Source: Bacillus altitudinis 41KF2b
Lineage (GTDB): Bacteria > Bacillota > Bacilli > Bacillales > Bacillaceae
DNA: 64,000 nucleotides
Reading direction: 5' to 3'
Assembly: GCF_000691145.1 (NCBI RefSeq)
Contig: NZ_ASJC01000002.1
Span: 372,001-436,000 of the forward strand
Part shown: positions 19,019 to 27,331 of the stretch, one piece after another
Layout: each line of letters begins with the position of its first letter
How positions within the stretch are numbered: position 1 is the stretch's first letter
Notes under the pieces: model-generated
Database searches by the model: none
What the model was told of the DNA's origin: nothing
Seen by the model: only the letters and a program-made list of their open reading frames with translations
Translations under genes and position numbers: made by a program

Positions 19019-19047
19019 ATTATAGTAAAGATTGGCATATTGAACAA
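19019..19047 (-). promoter_or_regulatory. Sigma-A type promoter of csbA
   Basis: Minus strand TTGTTC (19042-19047), 17-base spacer, TATAAT (19019-19024), 34 bases before the csbA start. Confidence 0.65.
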
Positions 19048-19156
19048 TTCACAGTTTTCAATTTCAGCTTTTTTCTTCTCGGTTGAAGACTTTTGATATA
19101 GATGAGGAGGAAAATTAGTGAAAACGTCCCCTTTCTAAAGATAGGTCTTTACGTCT

Positions 19157-19186
19157 TTGACAGTTACATCCAATAAATTCTATGAT
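19157..19186 (+). promoter_or_regulatory. Promoter of the rph-yvkB-yvkA locus
   Basis: TTGACA (19157-19162), 18-base spacer, TATGAT (19181-19186). The palindrome at 19188-19213 starts two bases after the -10 box and covers the expected transcription start. Confidence 0.75.
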
Positions 19187-19187
19187 G

Positions 19188-19213
19188 AAAATGATAGTGC
19201 GCACTATCATTTT
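19188..19213. promoter_or_regulatory. Perfect 26-bp palindrome, probable YvkB (TetR) operator
   Basis: Half-site AAAATGATAGTGC is followed at once by its exact reverse complement, with no spacer. Its place over the start site of the promoter and the TetR-family gene downstream suggest repressor binding; which protein binds is inference. Confidence 0.8.
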
Positions 19214-19269
19214 AAAAAACAAAAAGAGACAAATGAAACCATTGGCTATTTGGATAAGGGGGCATTCCC

Positions 19270-21795
19270 ATGTATTCAGTATTATTTCATGCGGCTGAAG
19301 AATCCGCATCACTCGCAGGGGCAAAAGGCGTGAATTTAATTAAATTAAACAATCACGGATTGCCAGTTCCAGATGGATTTATTATTAAAACGAACAGCTT
19401 TGCAAGCTTTCTTTCATATCACAATTTCCATCCAACTGATCAAAACCTTGCCCGAAAAATCACAGAAGCTTCGTTTCCTTCACAAATGGAGACAGAATTA
19501 CTTTCATCCTTTCAATCATTGTTGAAAACATATCCATCCGTTGCAGTGCGATCCTCTTCTGTTGCGGAAGATCTCGAAGGCGCCTCCTTTGCAGGTCAAT
19601 ACGAGACCTATTTAAATATCAAAACAAATGAAGAGTTCTTGCAAGCCGTCAAAGAATGTTGGTCGTCTTACTTCGCAGCAAGAGTCGCAGAATATAAGGA
19701 AGAAATGATTGAGAACGAGGAAGAGATGCCGCTCATGGCTGTTGTTGTACAAGGATTGATCCATTCTGACATCTCTGGTGTCATCTTTAGTGAGAATCCT
19801 GTATCAGGAAAAACAAACGAAGTCATGATGACTGCAAGCTATGGACTAGGAGAAGCCATCGTCTCCGGCCTTGTGACGCCAGATACATTTATTGTAAACA
19901 AAGAAACGTACTCAATTGAAAAATCACTAGGAACAAAAGAAGTGCAAATTGTTCCCTGTCAAGAGGGCGTTATTGAACAACCCGTAGGTGAGGAGATGGC
20001 TGGCCAATTTTGTCTTCGAGATGATCAATTGATCCAAATCACGAAAATGACAAAACAAGTAGAAGAACTTTATGGACATGGAGTAGATATCGAATTCGGC
20101 ATGTCAGATGGTACTTTTTATTTACTTCAAGCAAGACCGATTACTGCTTCTTTTTCCAATACAGCAAATGGCTCCTCAGGTGCAGCCTTTCAAATGAAAC
20201 CTGAAGAGCTGCAAGACTTCTGGATCTCAATGGACGATCATATGCCTGGACCCACAAGTCCTCTTTTTTCAAGTTTGATCATACCTGCTTTAAAAAACGG
20301 GATGAAGAAAAACGGAGAGAAGTATCAAGTACCAGACCTTAATATTAAAGATATCAAACTTTATAGAGGACATCTGTATTCTTCACCGTCTATGCCAGAA
20401 GCGTCAGCGGAACCAGTTTTTGACGAGAGCCTATTCGAACTGTTTCCTCGTTTAAGCGAAAGAATGTATCACATTTTAAAGCAAAACTTGTTCCCATTAT
20501 ACGAAAAACTTGATCGGCAAATCACTCAACCGCTAACAATTGATGAAGCCATCAGCGGCTTTCAAGAATTAAAGGAAATTTATCTAAGAGCGTATGACGA
20601 CCATTTTGACATTGTCATACCTCAAGTCATTCTATCAGCGATCATTGAAGACATGCTTGTCTCATATACTGGCGATCAAACACAAGTCGTCCTGCTGCAT
20701 GAAATGATGATAGGTGTGATGAACAAGTCCCTTGAAACAGATCAAAAGCTATCTCACTTGGCAAAAGACGTTCTTCAAGATTCCGAGCTTCTTCAGGCAT
20801 TTAAACATCATTCAACGAATGCTGAACTATTATATGCCCTCAATCACACAGAAAAAGGAAAAAACTTCATTTCCAACGTAGAAGCTTTTCTCCAAGTCTA
20901 CGGTTGGCGGTCTGTTAAAAGCCATGATTTCACAGAGGAAACATGGGTGGAGAACCCTGAATTTGTCTTGGACATCATTAGAAACAACATTCGGTACCAA
21001 TCTGATTTTGATGAAGAATTTGCACAAGCCGTGATCAAAAGGCAAGAAACGTATGAAGAGTTTATCAATCAAGTGACAGATGAAGCGTTTAAAACAAAAT
21101 TTGAGGAACTTTATCATTTTGCACTCCATGCAGCCAATATTCGAGATGATCATCACTTTTACATTGATGCCATGTTAGATGCAAAAGCGAGACTCTATCT
21201 CTTAAAAATTGGTGAACTTCTTGTTCAAAAAGGAGCGATCCCTCATCAAGAAGACCTTTGGTATCTTTACGATGATGAAGTACTCAATGCGCTCACAACT
21301 TCGACCACATACGATTCGATCATTCAGCAAAGAAAAATTGAAATGAAGGAAAATGAATCCATCCAACCACCAGCTTATACAGGAACGCCTTCTGAAGCTG
21401 AATTACAGCAAGTAGAAAGAATGCTCGGTTCGCTAAGGGAAAATGAAAACAACACAGACGATGCAATCTATGGAATTGGTGCATCTAGCGGCATTACTTC
21501 TGGAAGAGTCAGAGTCATTACATCTGCTGATGAATTTTCACAATTTGAAAAAGATGACATTTTAGTTTGTAAAACAACGACACCTTTATGGACCAGCTTA
21601 TTTAGAGACGCCAAAGCAGTCATCACCGATTCTGGCGGTATTTTGTCCCATTCCGCTATTATCGCTAGAGAATATATGATACCGGCTGTCTTAGGCACAC
21701 GGATCGCAACTGAAAAACTAAAATCCGGCGACCTCGTGACAGTAGATGGAGCCAATGGGCGTATCCAGTTATTAAATCAGCATTCACGGGCATAG
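19270..21795 (+). CDS. rph: Rifampin phosphotransferase (YvkC/RPH)
   Basis: 841-residue enzyme of the PEP-synthase/dikinase superfamily that inactivates rifamycins by phosphorylating the C21 hydroxyl with ATP. Domain order: ATP-grasp (about 1-310: GAKGVNLIKLNNHGLPVPDGF, SSSVAEDLEGASFAGQYETYLN, YGLGEAIVSG), a rifampin-binding middle region (about 320-740), and a swivelling phosphohistidine domain with GGILSHSAIIARE, catalytic His near residue 794. The ribosome site AAGGGGG precedes the ATG. It is first in a locus with a TetR repressor and a drug exporter. Substrate is inferred from family. Confidence 0.9.
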   Translation: MYSVLFHAAEESASLAGAKGVNLIKLNNHGLPVPDGFIIKTNSFASFLSYHNFHPTDQNLARKITEASFPSQMETELLSSFQSLLKTYPSVAVRSSSVAEDLEGASFAGQYETYLNIKTNEEFLQAVKECWSSYFAARVAEYKEEMIENEEEMPLMAVVVQGLIHSDISGVIFSENPVSGKTNEVMMTASYGLGEAIVSGLVTPDTFIVNKETYSIEKSLGTKEVQIVPCQEGVIEQPVGEEMAGQFCLRDDQLIQITKMTKQVEELYGHGVDIEFGMSDGTFYLLQARPITASFSNTANGSSGAAFQMKPEELQDFWISMDDHMPGPTSPLFSSLIIPALKNGMKKNGEKYQVPDLNIKDIKLYRGHLYSSPSMPEASAEPVFDESLFELFPRLSERMYHILKQNLFPLYEKLDRQITQPLTIDEAISGFQELKEIYLRAYDDHFDIVIPQVILSAIIEDMLVSYTGDQTQVVLLHEMMIGVMNKSLETDQKLSHLAKDVLQDSELLQAFKHHSTNAELLYALNHTEKGKNFISNVEAFLQVYGWRSVKSHDFTEETWVENPEFVLDIIRNNIRYQSDFDEEFAQAVIKRQETYEEFINQVTDEAFKTKFEELYHFALHAANIRDDHHFYIDAMLDAKARLYLLKIGELLVQKGAIPHQEDLWYLYDDEVLNALTTSTTYDSIIQQRKIEMKENESIQPPAYTGTPSEAELQQVERMLGSLRENENNTDDAIYGIGASSGITSGRVRVITSADEFSQFEKDDILVCKTTTPLWTSLFRDAKAVITDSGGILSHSAIIAREYMIPAVLGTRIATEKLKSGDLVTVDGANGRIQLLNQHSRA

Positions 21796-21885
21796 TCGTC
21801 ACTGTTTGGATCATATTGGCGGTCACAGATTTTATCGGTATACTTACTTTGTTGCAAACACATTCATAACCTGAGGTGAGTATGC

Positions 21886-22458
21886 TTGTTAAAATCAACA
21901 AATCAACGGATCATTCGCGCAACAATGGAATTATTGTCTGAAAAGGGCTATCAAAAAACAACGACAAAAGAAATTGCAACAAAAGCGAATGTAAGTGAAG
22001 CGACAATTTTTCGTAACTTTAAAAACAAACGCGGCGTGATTGCTGCCATTATGAAAATGAAATCAACACCAACCAAAACCCTTGAAGCTGAATTTAAAGA
22101 CGATTTATACACCGATTTAAAATTTCTCGGTAGCTATTTCCTTGAAGATTTGACTTCAAAAAAAGAATTTATCTATATCAGCATGAGAGAACCGGCTATG
22201 TTTAAAGATTTAACAGACCATGAAAAAATTTATCCTCAAGAATTGAGAGACATGCTGATTCATTATTTCAAAAAAATGAGTGCTCAGCATCGTGTATTAG
22301 AGGGAAAAGAAGACATCTATGCAGATATATTTATTAGCACGTATTTTGGCTTTTTCATTCAACAGCTAGAGCAAGACATTCAGCTTGTTTTAACACAAAA
22401 AGAAGACTTTATTGAGACATGCACACACATTTTCATGAGAGGAATTTCCCCCACTTAA
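21886..22458 (+). CDS. yvkB: TetR/AcrR-family regulator YvkB
   Basis: 190-residue repressor-type protein. The N-terminal helix-turn-helix reads IIRATMELLSEKGYQKTTTKEIATKANVSEATIFRNFKNK in shortened form: GYQKTTTKEIATKA and SEATIFRNF are diagnostic. The C-terminal ligand domain is variable. TTG start at 21886, seven bases after AGGTGA; an overlapping ATG in another frame is not used. It lies 90 bases after rph and most likely controls the palindrome at 19188. Confidence 0.88.
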   Translation: MLKSTNQRIIRATMELLSEKGYQKTTTKEIATKANVSEATIFRNFKNKRGVIAAIMKMKSTPTKTLEAEFKDDLYTDLKFLGSYFLEDLTSKKEFIYISMREPAMFKDLTDHEKIYPQELRDMLIHYFKKMSAQHRVLEGKEDIYADIFISTYFGFFIQQLEQDIQLVLTQKEDFIETCTHIFMRGISPT

Positions 22459-22480
22459 TTGGGTGAAATTCTTCTTTTTT
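22442..22480 (+). terminator. Possible internal terminator between yvkB and yvkA
   Basis: GAATTTC-CCC pairs with GGG-GAAATTC around the yvkB stop (one mismatch), followed by a T-rich run (22472-22480). It may reduce expression of yvkA relative to yvkB. Confidence 0.5.
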
Positions 22481-22498
22481 ACAAAGGTGGTAAACACA

Positions 22499-23833
22499 TT
22501 GAATCTTAAAAAAGAGAACTTGATCATTTATTCTTTGCTGCTTGGAGCTATTTTAGTTCCAGTCAATTCAACCATGATCGCAGTCGCTCTATCATCCATA
22601 TCAACTTATTACGATCAATCCATATCAAACATTACTTGGGTGGTCACGATTTATCTAATTGTCATGGCAGTCACTCAACCTATTGCGGGTAAGCTGGGAG
22701 ATATATACGGCCACCGCAGCATGTATTTAGCTGGTGTGATACTCTTTTTGATTGGCTCCATTGGATGTGCTTTCGCACCTAATCTTGCTTTTCTTATTAG
22801 CTTCCGATCAATTCAAGCGGCAGGCGGAGCTATATTAACACCGAACAGCATTGCTTTAATTCGAGCAACAGTATCACATGAAAAGCTTTCTAAAACTATG
22901 GGTTTTTTCGGTTTTGGAGCGGGAATTGGTGCCGCACTTGGACCTTTTATCGGCTCTATTCTCATTCAGAGCTTTGACTGGCATTCCATTTTCCTAGTGA
23001 ATATACCATTTTTGATTCTCACACTTGTGACAGGCGTTTTTATGATTCCGAAGATGAAACATACGCGTTTACAAGCCAATGTAGATATCATCGGTTCGTT
23101 ATACTTAACAATCGGGATCGCTACACTCATTTTGTTTACTAAAAGCCAATTATTAAACGAATACATGATCTATGGCGTTCTAGCGGTCATTTCCATTCCT
23201 TTATTTTTCAAACACGTACGGAAAGTTACAAATCCCATCATTGATTTGACATTATTTAAAAACAGTACCTTTACGAACGCTAACCTTTCTATCATGCTTA
23301 GTAATTTTGTGATGTACGCGATTCTTCTCATTATGCCGCTGTTTATGGAGCAAAAACTCGCGCTTCCTCATACACAAAGCGGGATTTTCCTTTCGATCTT
23401 TTCACTCTGTATGTCTATTAGTGGATTACTCGGAGCAAAGCTCCATCCAATAAAAGGTGCCAAAAAAATGATTCGATTTTCATTTCTCTGTCTTACTTTA
23501 TCCGGTGTTATGCTGATCACACTAAGCAGCTACCCAAATTTACCACTCCTTATCATCACATTAGTCGCTGGGGGGATCTCATCAGGTATTGGCATGACTA
23601 GCATGCAGATGGCTTCTTTAACATCTGTTGATCAGAGTTTATCCGGCTCTGCATCTGGGATTTTTTCTACCTTTAGATATTTCGGAAGTATCATTTCATC
23701 TACTTTAATTGGTATATTAAGTGGTTTTCAATCTTTATTTATCGTATTAATGGGCGCAGGTATTCTTGGTTTCCTCCTCTCTCATCGTCTAAAAACGAAA
23801 CCCACTTCTCATTCATCTGAACACTCTGCTTAA
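22499..23833 (+). CDS. yvkA: MFS drug exporter YvkA (DHA2 type)
   Basis: 444-residue proton-coupled exporter with 12-14 predicted helices. Motif A GKLGDIYGHRSM lies in the loop after helix 2, motif C-like PGFGAGIGAALGPFIGS in helix 5. The TTG start at 22499 follows AAAGGTGGT by seven bases and gives a hydrophobic first helix; a GTG at 22463 would add 12 residues and place this ribosome site inside the gene. Partner genes suggest export of rifamycin-like or other hydrophobic compounds; the true substrate is unknown. Confidence 0.88.
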   Translation: MNLKKENLIIYSLLLGAILVPVNSTMIAVALSSISTYYDQSISNITWVVTIYLIVMAVTQPIAGKLGDIYGHRSMYLAGVILFLIGSIGCAFAPNLAFLISFRSIQAAGGAILTPNSIALIRATVSHEKLSKTMGFFGFGAGIGAALGPFIGSILIQSFDWHSIFLVNIPFLILTLVTGVFMIPKMKHTRLQANVDIIGSLYLTIGIATLILFTKSQLLNEYMIYGVLAVISIPLFFKHVRKVTNPIIDLTLFKNSTFTNANLSIMLSNFVMYAILLIMPLFMEQKLALPHTQSGIFLSIFSLCMSISGLLGAKLHPIKGAKKMIRFSFLCLTLSGVMLITLSSYPNLPLLIITLVAGGISSGIGMTSMQMASLTSVDQSLSGSASGIFSTFRYFGSIISSTLIGILSGFQSLFIVLMGAGILGFLLSHRLKTKPTSHSSEHSA

Positions 23834-23836
23834 TGA

Positions 23837-23865
23837 CTCCCTTCGCTCTATTTAGGGCGGGGGAG
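23837..23865 (+). terminator. Hairpin after yvkA, weak terminator candidate
   Basis: CTCCC..CGCTC, loop TATTTA, GGGCG..GGGAG just after the yvkA stop. There is no T-tract, so intrinsic termination is doubtful. The following stretch to 24101 holds no gene; only the leader of the lipoprotein gene is expected there. Confidence 0.35.
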
Positions 23866-24101
23866 CTATGATTATTTGTTACTGTAACCGATTATGAATA
23901 CAATGATCAAACTGTGAAAATGATCTTTTACTCATGAAAAAATGTCATATGAATAAACGAAAAAGAAATTTCAGCTTTCATTTACCTCTACTTCCCCACC
24001 TAAAAACTTCTTTTCATATCTTCCAGCATTCATAACTTCGATTTTTTTTCACAATTTTTGTGTTATGCTTTTTGAAAATAGAGCACCAAAGGAGCAGAAG
24101 G

Positions 24102-25085
24102 ATGAAACGAGTGAAATATTTTTTAATATGCTTGTCAGCTCTACTATTTTTCCTAGCAGGCTGCGGAAAAGACCAGCAATTTACGCCCCCTGGCAGCTCT
24201 CAATCAATTGCTGTCATTTCTCAACTAAAAAAAGCCTCCTTTTCAATCGTTGATTTACAAAAAAATAAAATTGTCTCTTCCGTTGATTTAAAACATCCTC
24301 TCACTGATCTTGTTCACATCAACAAAGACGTGATCATTGCATCAAGTAAGGAAGGACAATCTCTTATAGAAATCAATTTAAAAAAAGGAACAGTAGCGGA
24401 CTATATGGATGTGAATAAAGGTCTGACTTCACTTGTGTATGATGCGGATACCAACACTTTACTTGTGACCGATTCAGAGAAAAATGTCGTTTATTTTATC
24501 GATACAGTGCACAAGAAAATAAAAGCAACTGTGAAGACCGGGACATTACCCTCTTCTATGGCGTTGTCTTCTTCAGGAACGTTGTTTGTTTTAAATGCAA
24601 AAAGTCATTCTGTTTCAGTCATTGATATTGAAAAGAAAAAAAAGATACGAACGATTTCCGTCCTAGAACGGCCATCTGGTATTCATTTTGATGGGCATTC
24701 CATTTGGGTTGGAGGACACGGTAAACCGGGCACATTAAATAAGAGCATTTTTGCTTACGACCCTAAAACAGGTAAAAAGCAGCGAGAAATCAAACTAGGT
24801 GTTATGCCAGTCGCATTTTTTTCAGAAAAAAACTCTTCTACTTTATATGTATTATGTCATGGAGACCACACACTATATAAAGTAAATACCGAGAAAAACA
24901 AACTGCTTTCCTCTGTTGAGACCGGTCAAAATCCGAATTATATCACTGCTGATTCCTCATCTATATATGTCAGTAACTTAGATGACAATTCAGTATCCGT
25001 CATCGACAAACATACATTTATGTTGAAGAACCGACTGAACATCCCAGCAGGACCTTATGCTATCATGTTGGAGGAAAAGAAATGA
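24102..25085 (+). CDS. Beta-propeller lipoprotein
   Basis: 327-residue exported lipoprotein. The signal peptide ends in the lipobox FLAGC (Cys about residue 20). The rest is a YVTN-type beta-propeller with repeats such as NTLLVTDSEKNVVYFIDT, GTLFVLNAKSHSVSVIDI and SSIYVSNLDDNSVSVIDK. ATG at 24102 was chosen for AAAGGAG eight bases upstream and the signal peptide start; the frame is open 14 codons further up. It overlaps the response regulator gene by four bases, so the three genes form one operon. It may sense or scaffold at the membrane surface for the kinase; this is inference. Confidence 0.85.
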   Translation: MKRVKYFLICLSALLFFLAGCGKDQQFTPPGSSQSIAVISQLKKASFSIVDLQKNKIVSSVDLKHPLTDLVHINKDVIIASSKEGQSLIEINLKKGTVADYMDVNKGLTSLVYDADTNTLLVTDSEKNVVYFIDTVHKKIKATVKTGTLPSSMALSSSGTLFVLNAKSHSVSVIDIEKKKKIRTISVLERPSGIHFDGHSIWVGGHGKPGTLNKSIFAYDPKTGKKQREIKLGVMPVAFFSEKNSSTLYVLCHGDHTLYKVNTEKNKLLSSVETGQNPNYITADSSSIYVSNLDDNSVSVIDKHTFMLKNRLNIPAGPYAIMLEEKK

Positions 25086-25768
25086 AAGAACAGATGAATA
25101 TTTTAATAGTAGATGATGAATTAGATATGCTTGAGTTAATCGGATCCTTTTTGCAGAGACAAGGCTTTCACGTGATAACTGCAAATAATGGCACGGGCGC
25201 CTTACATCAGCTTGAAAAAGAGGCCATTGACCTTGTTGTATTGGATATTATGATGCCAGATATGGATGGATTCGAAGTCTGCCAGCGCATCAGGCAAACC
25301 TCTCAAATCCCCATTTTATTTTTAACAGCTAGAAGTTATGAAGAGGATCGTATTAAGGGGCTGGAAATTGGAGCAGACGACTACATCATGAAGCCTTTTA
25401 GTCTACGTGAGCTTGCAGCTAGAATTGAAACGACATTAAGACGAATTAGAGGACTTTCTTTAAAGCGCAGTCGAATCATAATTGGTGACTTGGAGATTGA
25501 TCAAGATGGCAGACAAGTCTATCTCAAGCAAGAGCCCATCAATTTAACAAGAAGAGAATTTGATTTACTTATGTTTCTTCTGCTCAATCAAGGCCAAGTC
25601 TTTTCCCGTGAACAGCTCTATCAAAAATTGTGGGAATCACACTCACCTAGTGGCTCTTTAAGAACAGTCGATACACATATTAAAACACTAAGACTGAAAT
25701 TAAAGGAAGCGGAACGGTATATTAAGACCGTTTGGGGTGTCGGCTATAAGTTTGAGGAGGACAAATGA
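25082..25768 (+). CDS. OmpR-family response regulator
   Basis: 228 residues: receiver domain about 6-120 (acidic pair D11-D12, phosphoacceptor D55 in VLDIMMPD, Lys in YIMKPFS) and a winged-helix DNA-binding domain about 130-226 (NLTRREFDLLMFLLLNQG, RTVDTHIKTLRLKL, VWGVGYKFE). The ATG lies inside the end of the lipoprotein gene (ATGA). Its partner kinase follows with a four-base overlap. Targets are not known; the downstream glycosyltransferase genes are the obvious candidates. Confidence 0.93.
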   Translation: MKEQMNILIVDDELDMLELIGSFLQRQGFHVITANNGTGALHQLEKEAIDLVVLDIMMPDMDGFEVCQRIRQTSQIPILFLTARSYEEDRIKGLEIGADDYIMKPFSLRELAARIETTLRRIRGLSLKRSRIIIGDLEIDQDGRQVYLKQEPINLTRREFDLLMFLLLNQGQVFSREQLYQKLWESHSPSGSLRTVDTHIKTLRLKLKEAERYIKTVWGVGYKFEEDK

Positions 25769-27201
25769 AGCCATTATCTATTAAAAGGAAAGTGCTTTTC
25801 TTAATCCTTTCCGTTATAGGAATCGTTGCTGCCTCAGCTCTTGCTCTGACTTATTACTTATACCAGCACTTATATATAGATAAACAGATTGACTCTTTAA
25901 GTTTACAAGGAAAGAAGCTGGCAGAAATCTATCACAAACACGGGAAAGACACGTATTTTACTGACAGAATGAAGTGGGCAAATGACTCAAGTCAGGCAAG
26001 TGTTATTTTTACTGATGATCCTATGGAGCTTTCAAGCGGTATTCCTTTCGATACGAATACAAACGATAACCTCATTACGTTTAAAGAACGCCAAAAGCTT
26101 CTTCAGGGGAAAACAGTTGTGTTAATTAGAGAACACCCCCAGTTTCATCAAGATATTCTCGGGATTGCCATCCCTGTGTTCTCAAACAAAAATGATTTAT
26201 CAGGAACCATTTTCCTCTCTATGCCTTTATCTGATGTGTATGAACCGTTTGTTCAAATTCGATTAACGCTTGGCATCTCTATTTTAATTATCCTGCTTTT
26301 GATTTTCTTTATTGGATATAAAAGTTCTAATAAAGTCGTAAGGACGATCAATCAAATGAAAGAAATTGCAATGGAAATGGAATCTGGTGATTTTTCAAAA
26401 CGCATGGCTGTGACCAAAAAAGGGGATGAGCTAAATCAGCTGAGCCGTTCCTTTAATAAACTGTCCTCTACGTTAGAAAAAGTTGAACAGCATCGCAGAG
26501 AGTTCCTTGCTAATGTCTCTCACGAACTGAGAACGCCTTTAAGTTATATGAAAGGCTATGCCGAAGGAATTGAAGAAGGCATTATTGATCAAAAGAAAGG
26601 CATGCAGATTATTCAAGACGAATCCACACGATTAAGCAGGCTCGTACATGATCTTCTTGATCTCGCGCAGTTAGAGGGGGAATCTTATCCACTAACGATG
26701 GAACCAATCGTCTTTGCGCAGCTTATTCATGATGTTCTTGATCAAATGACATTCATTACTAGTCAAAAGGGAATCTCGTTCAACCGAGAACTCGAAGAAG
26801 ATTGTATTATTTATGGTGATAGCGATCGACTTGAGCAAGTCGTTCGTAATTTATTGGACAATGCCATCCATTACACGCCATCAGGAAAATCGATTTCGAT
26901 TGAATTATTCGTTCACCAACAAACTGCTGAATTGAGAATTACAGATGAAGGCAGCGGAATTCCAAAAGGAGATCTCCCTCATGTCTCTGAGCGTTTTTAT
27001 CGAGTGAATAAAGCCCGCACAAGAAAAGATGGCGGCTCTGGTCTTGGACTAGCCATTGTTTATCAAATTATAAAAAAACATCGTGGCACGTTCGTTCTTC
27101 AATCTGAACAAGGCCTAGGTACGACCGCTATTATACAATTACCATGTGCAGATAGCACTGAAGATTCGCCTACCTCACCAAAAAATAAGATGACACCTTA
27201 A
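25765..27201 (+). CDS. Membrane sensor histidine kinase
   Basis: 478 residues. Transmembrane helix 1 is about 9-29, followed by an extracellular sensor region to about 165, transmembrane helix 2 about 170-190, HAMP about 190-243, HisKA with phospho-His253 in VSHELRTPLSYMKG, and HATPase with DNAIHYT, DEGSGIP and GSGLGLAIV. It forms a pair with the preceding regulator. The extracellular part has no recognised ligand-binding motif. A terminator follows directly, separating it from the glycosyltransferase genes. Confidence 0.93.
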   Translation: MKPLSIKRKVLFLILSVIGIVAASALALTYYLYQHLYIDKQIDSLSLQGKKLAEIYHKHGKDTYFTDRMKWANDSSQASVIFTDDPMELSSGIPFDTNTNDNLITFKERQKLLQGKTVVLIREHPQFHQDILGIAIPVFSNKNDLSGTIFLSMPLSDVYEPFVQIRLTLGISILIILLLIFFIGYKSSNKVVRTINQMKEIAMEMESGDFSKRMAVTKKGDELNQLSRSFNKLSSTLEKVEQHRREFLANVSHELRTPLSYMKGYAEGIEEGIIDQKKGMQIIQDESTRLSRLVHDLLDLAQLEGESYPLTMEPIVFAQLIHDVLDQMTFITSQKGISFNRELEEDCIIYGDSDRLEQVVRNLLDNAIHYTPSGKSISIELFVHQQTAELRITDEGSGIPKGDLPHVSERFYRVNKARTRKDGGSGLGLAIVYQIIKKHRGTFVLQSEQGLGTTAIIQLPCADSTEDSPTSPKNKMTP

Positions 27202-27203
27202 AC

Positions 27204-27232
27204 AAAACAGCTCTTTTCTAGAGCTGTTTTTA
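27204..27232 (+). terminator. Terminator of the lipoprotein/two-component operon
   Basis: AAAACAGCTC, loop TTTTCTA, GAGCTGTTTT followed by T. Confidence 0.85.
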
Positions 27233-27331
27233 TTCAACAGAAAAATAAAGAATTGGCCTTTTTTTATTAACAATTTATTCATATTTGCTTGTTACACTTT
27301 TTTCAAGTTAAGAAAAAGGAGTGACAAACTT

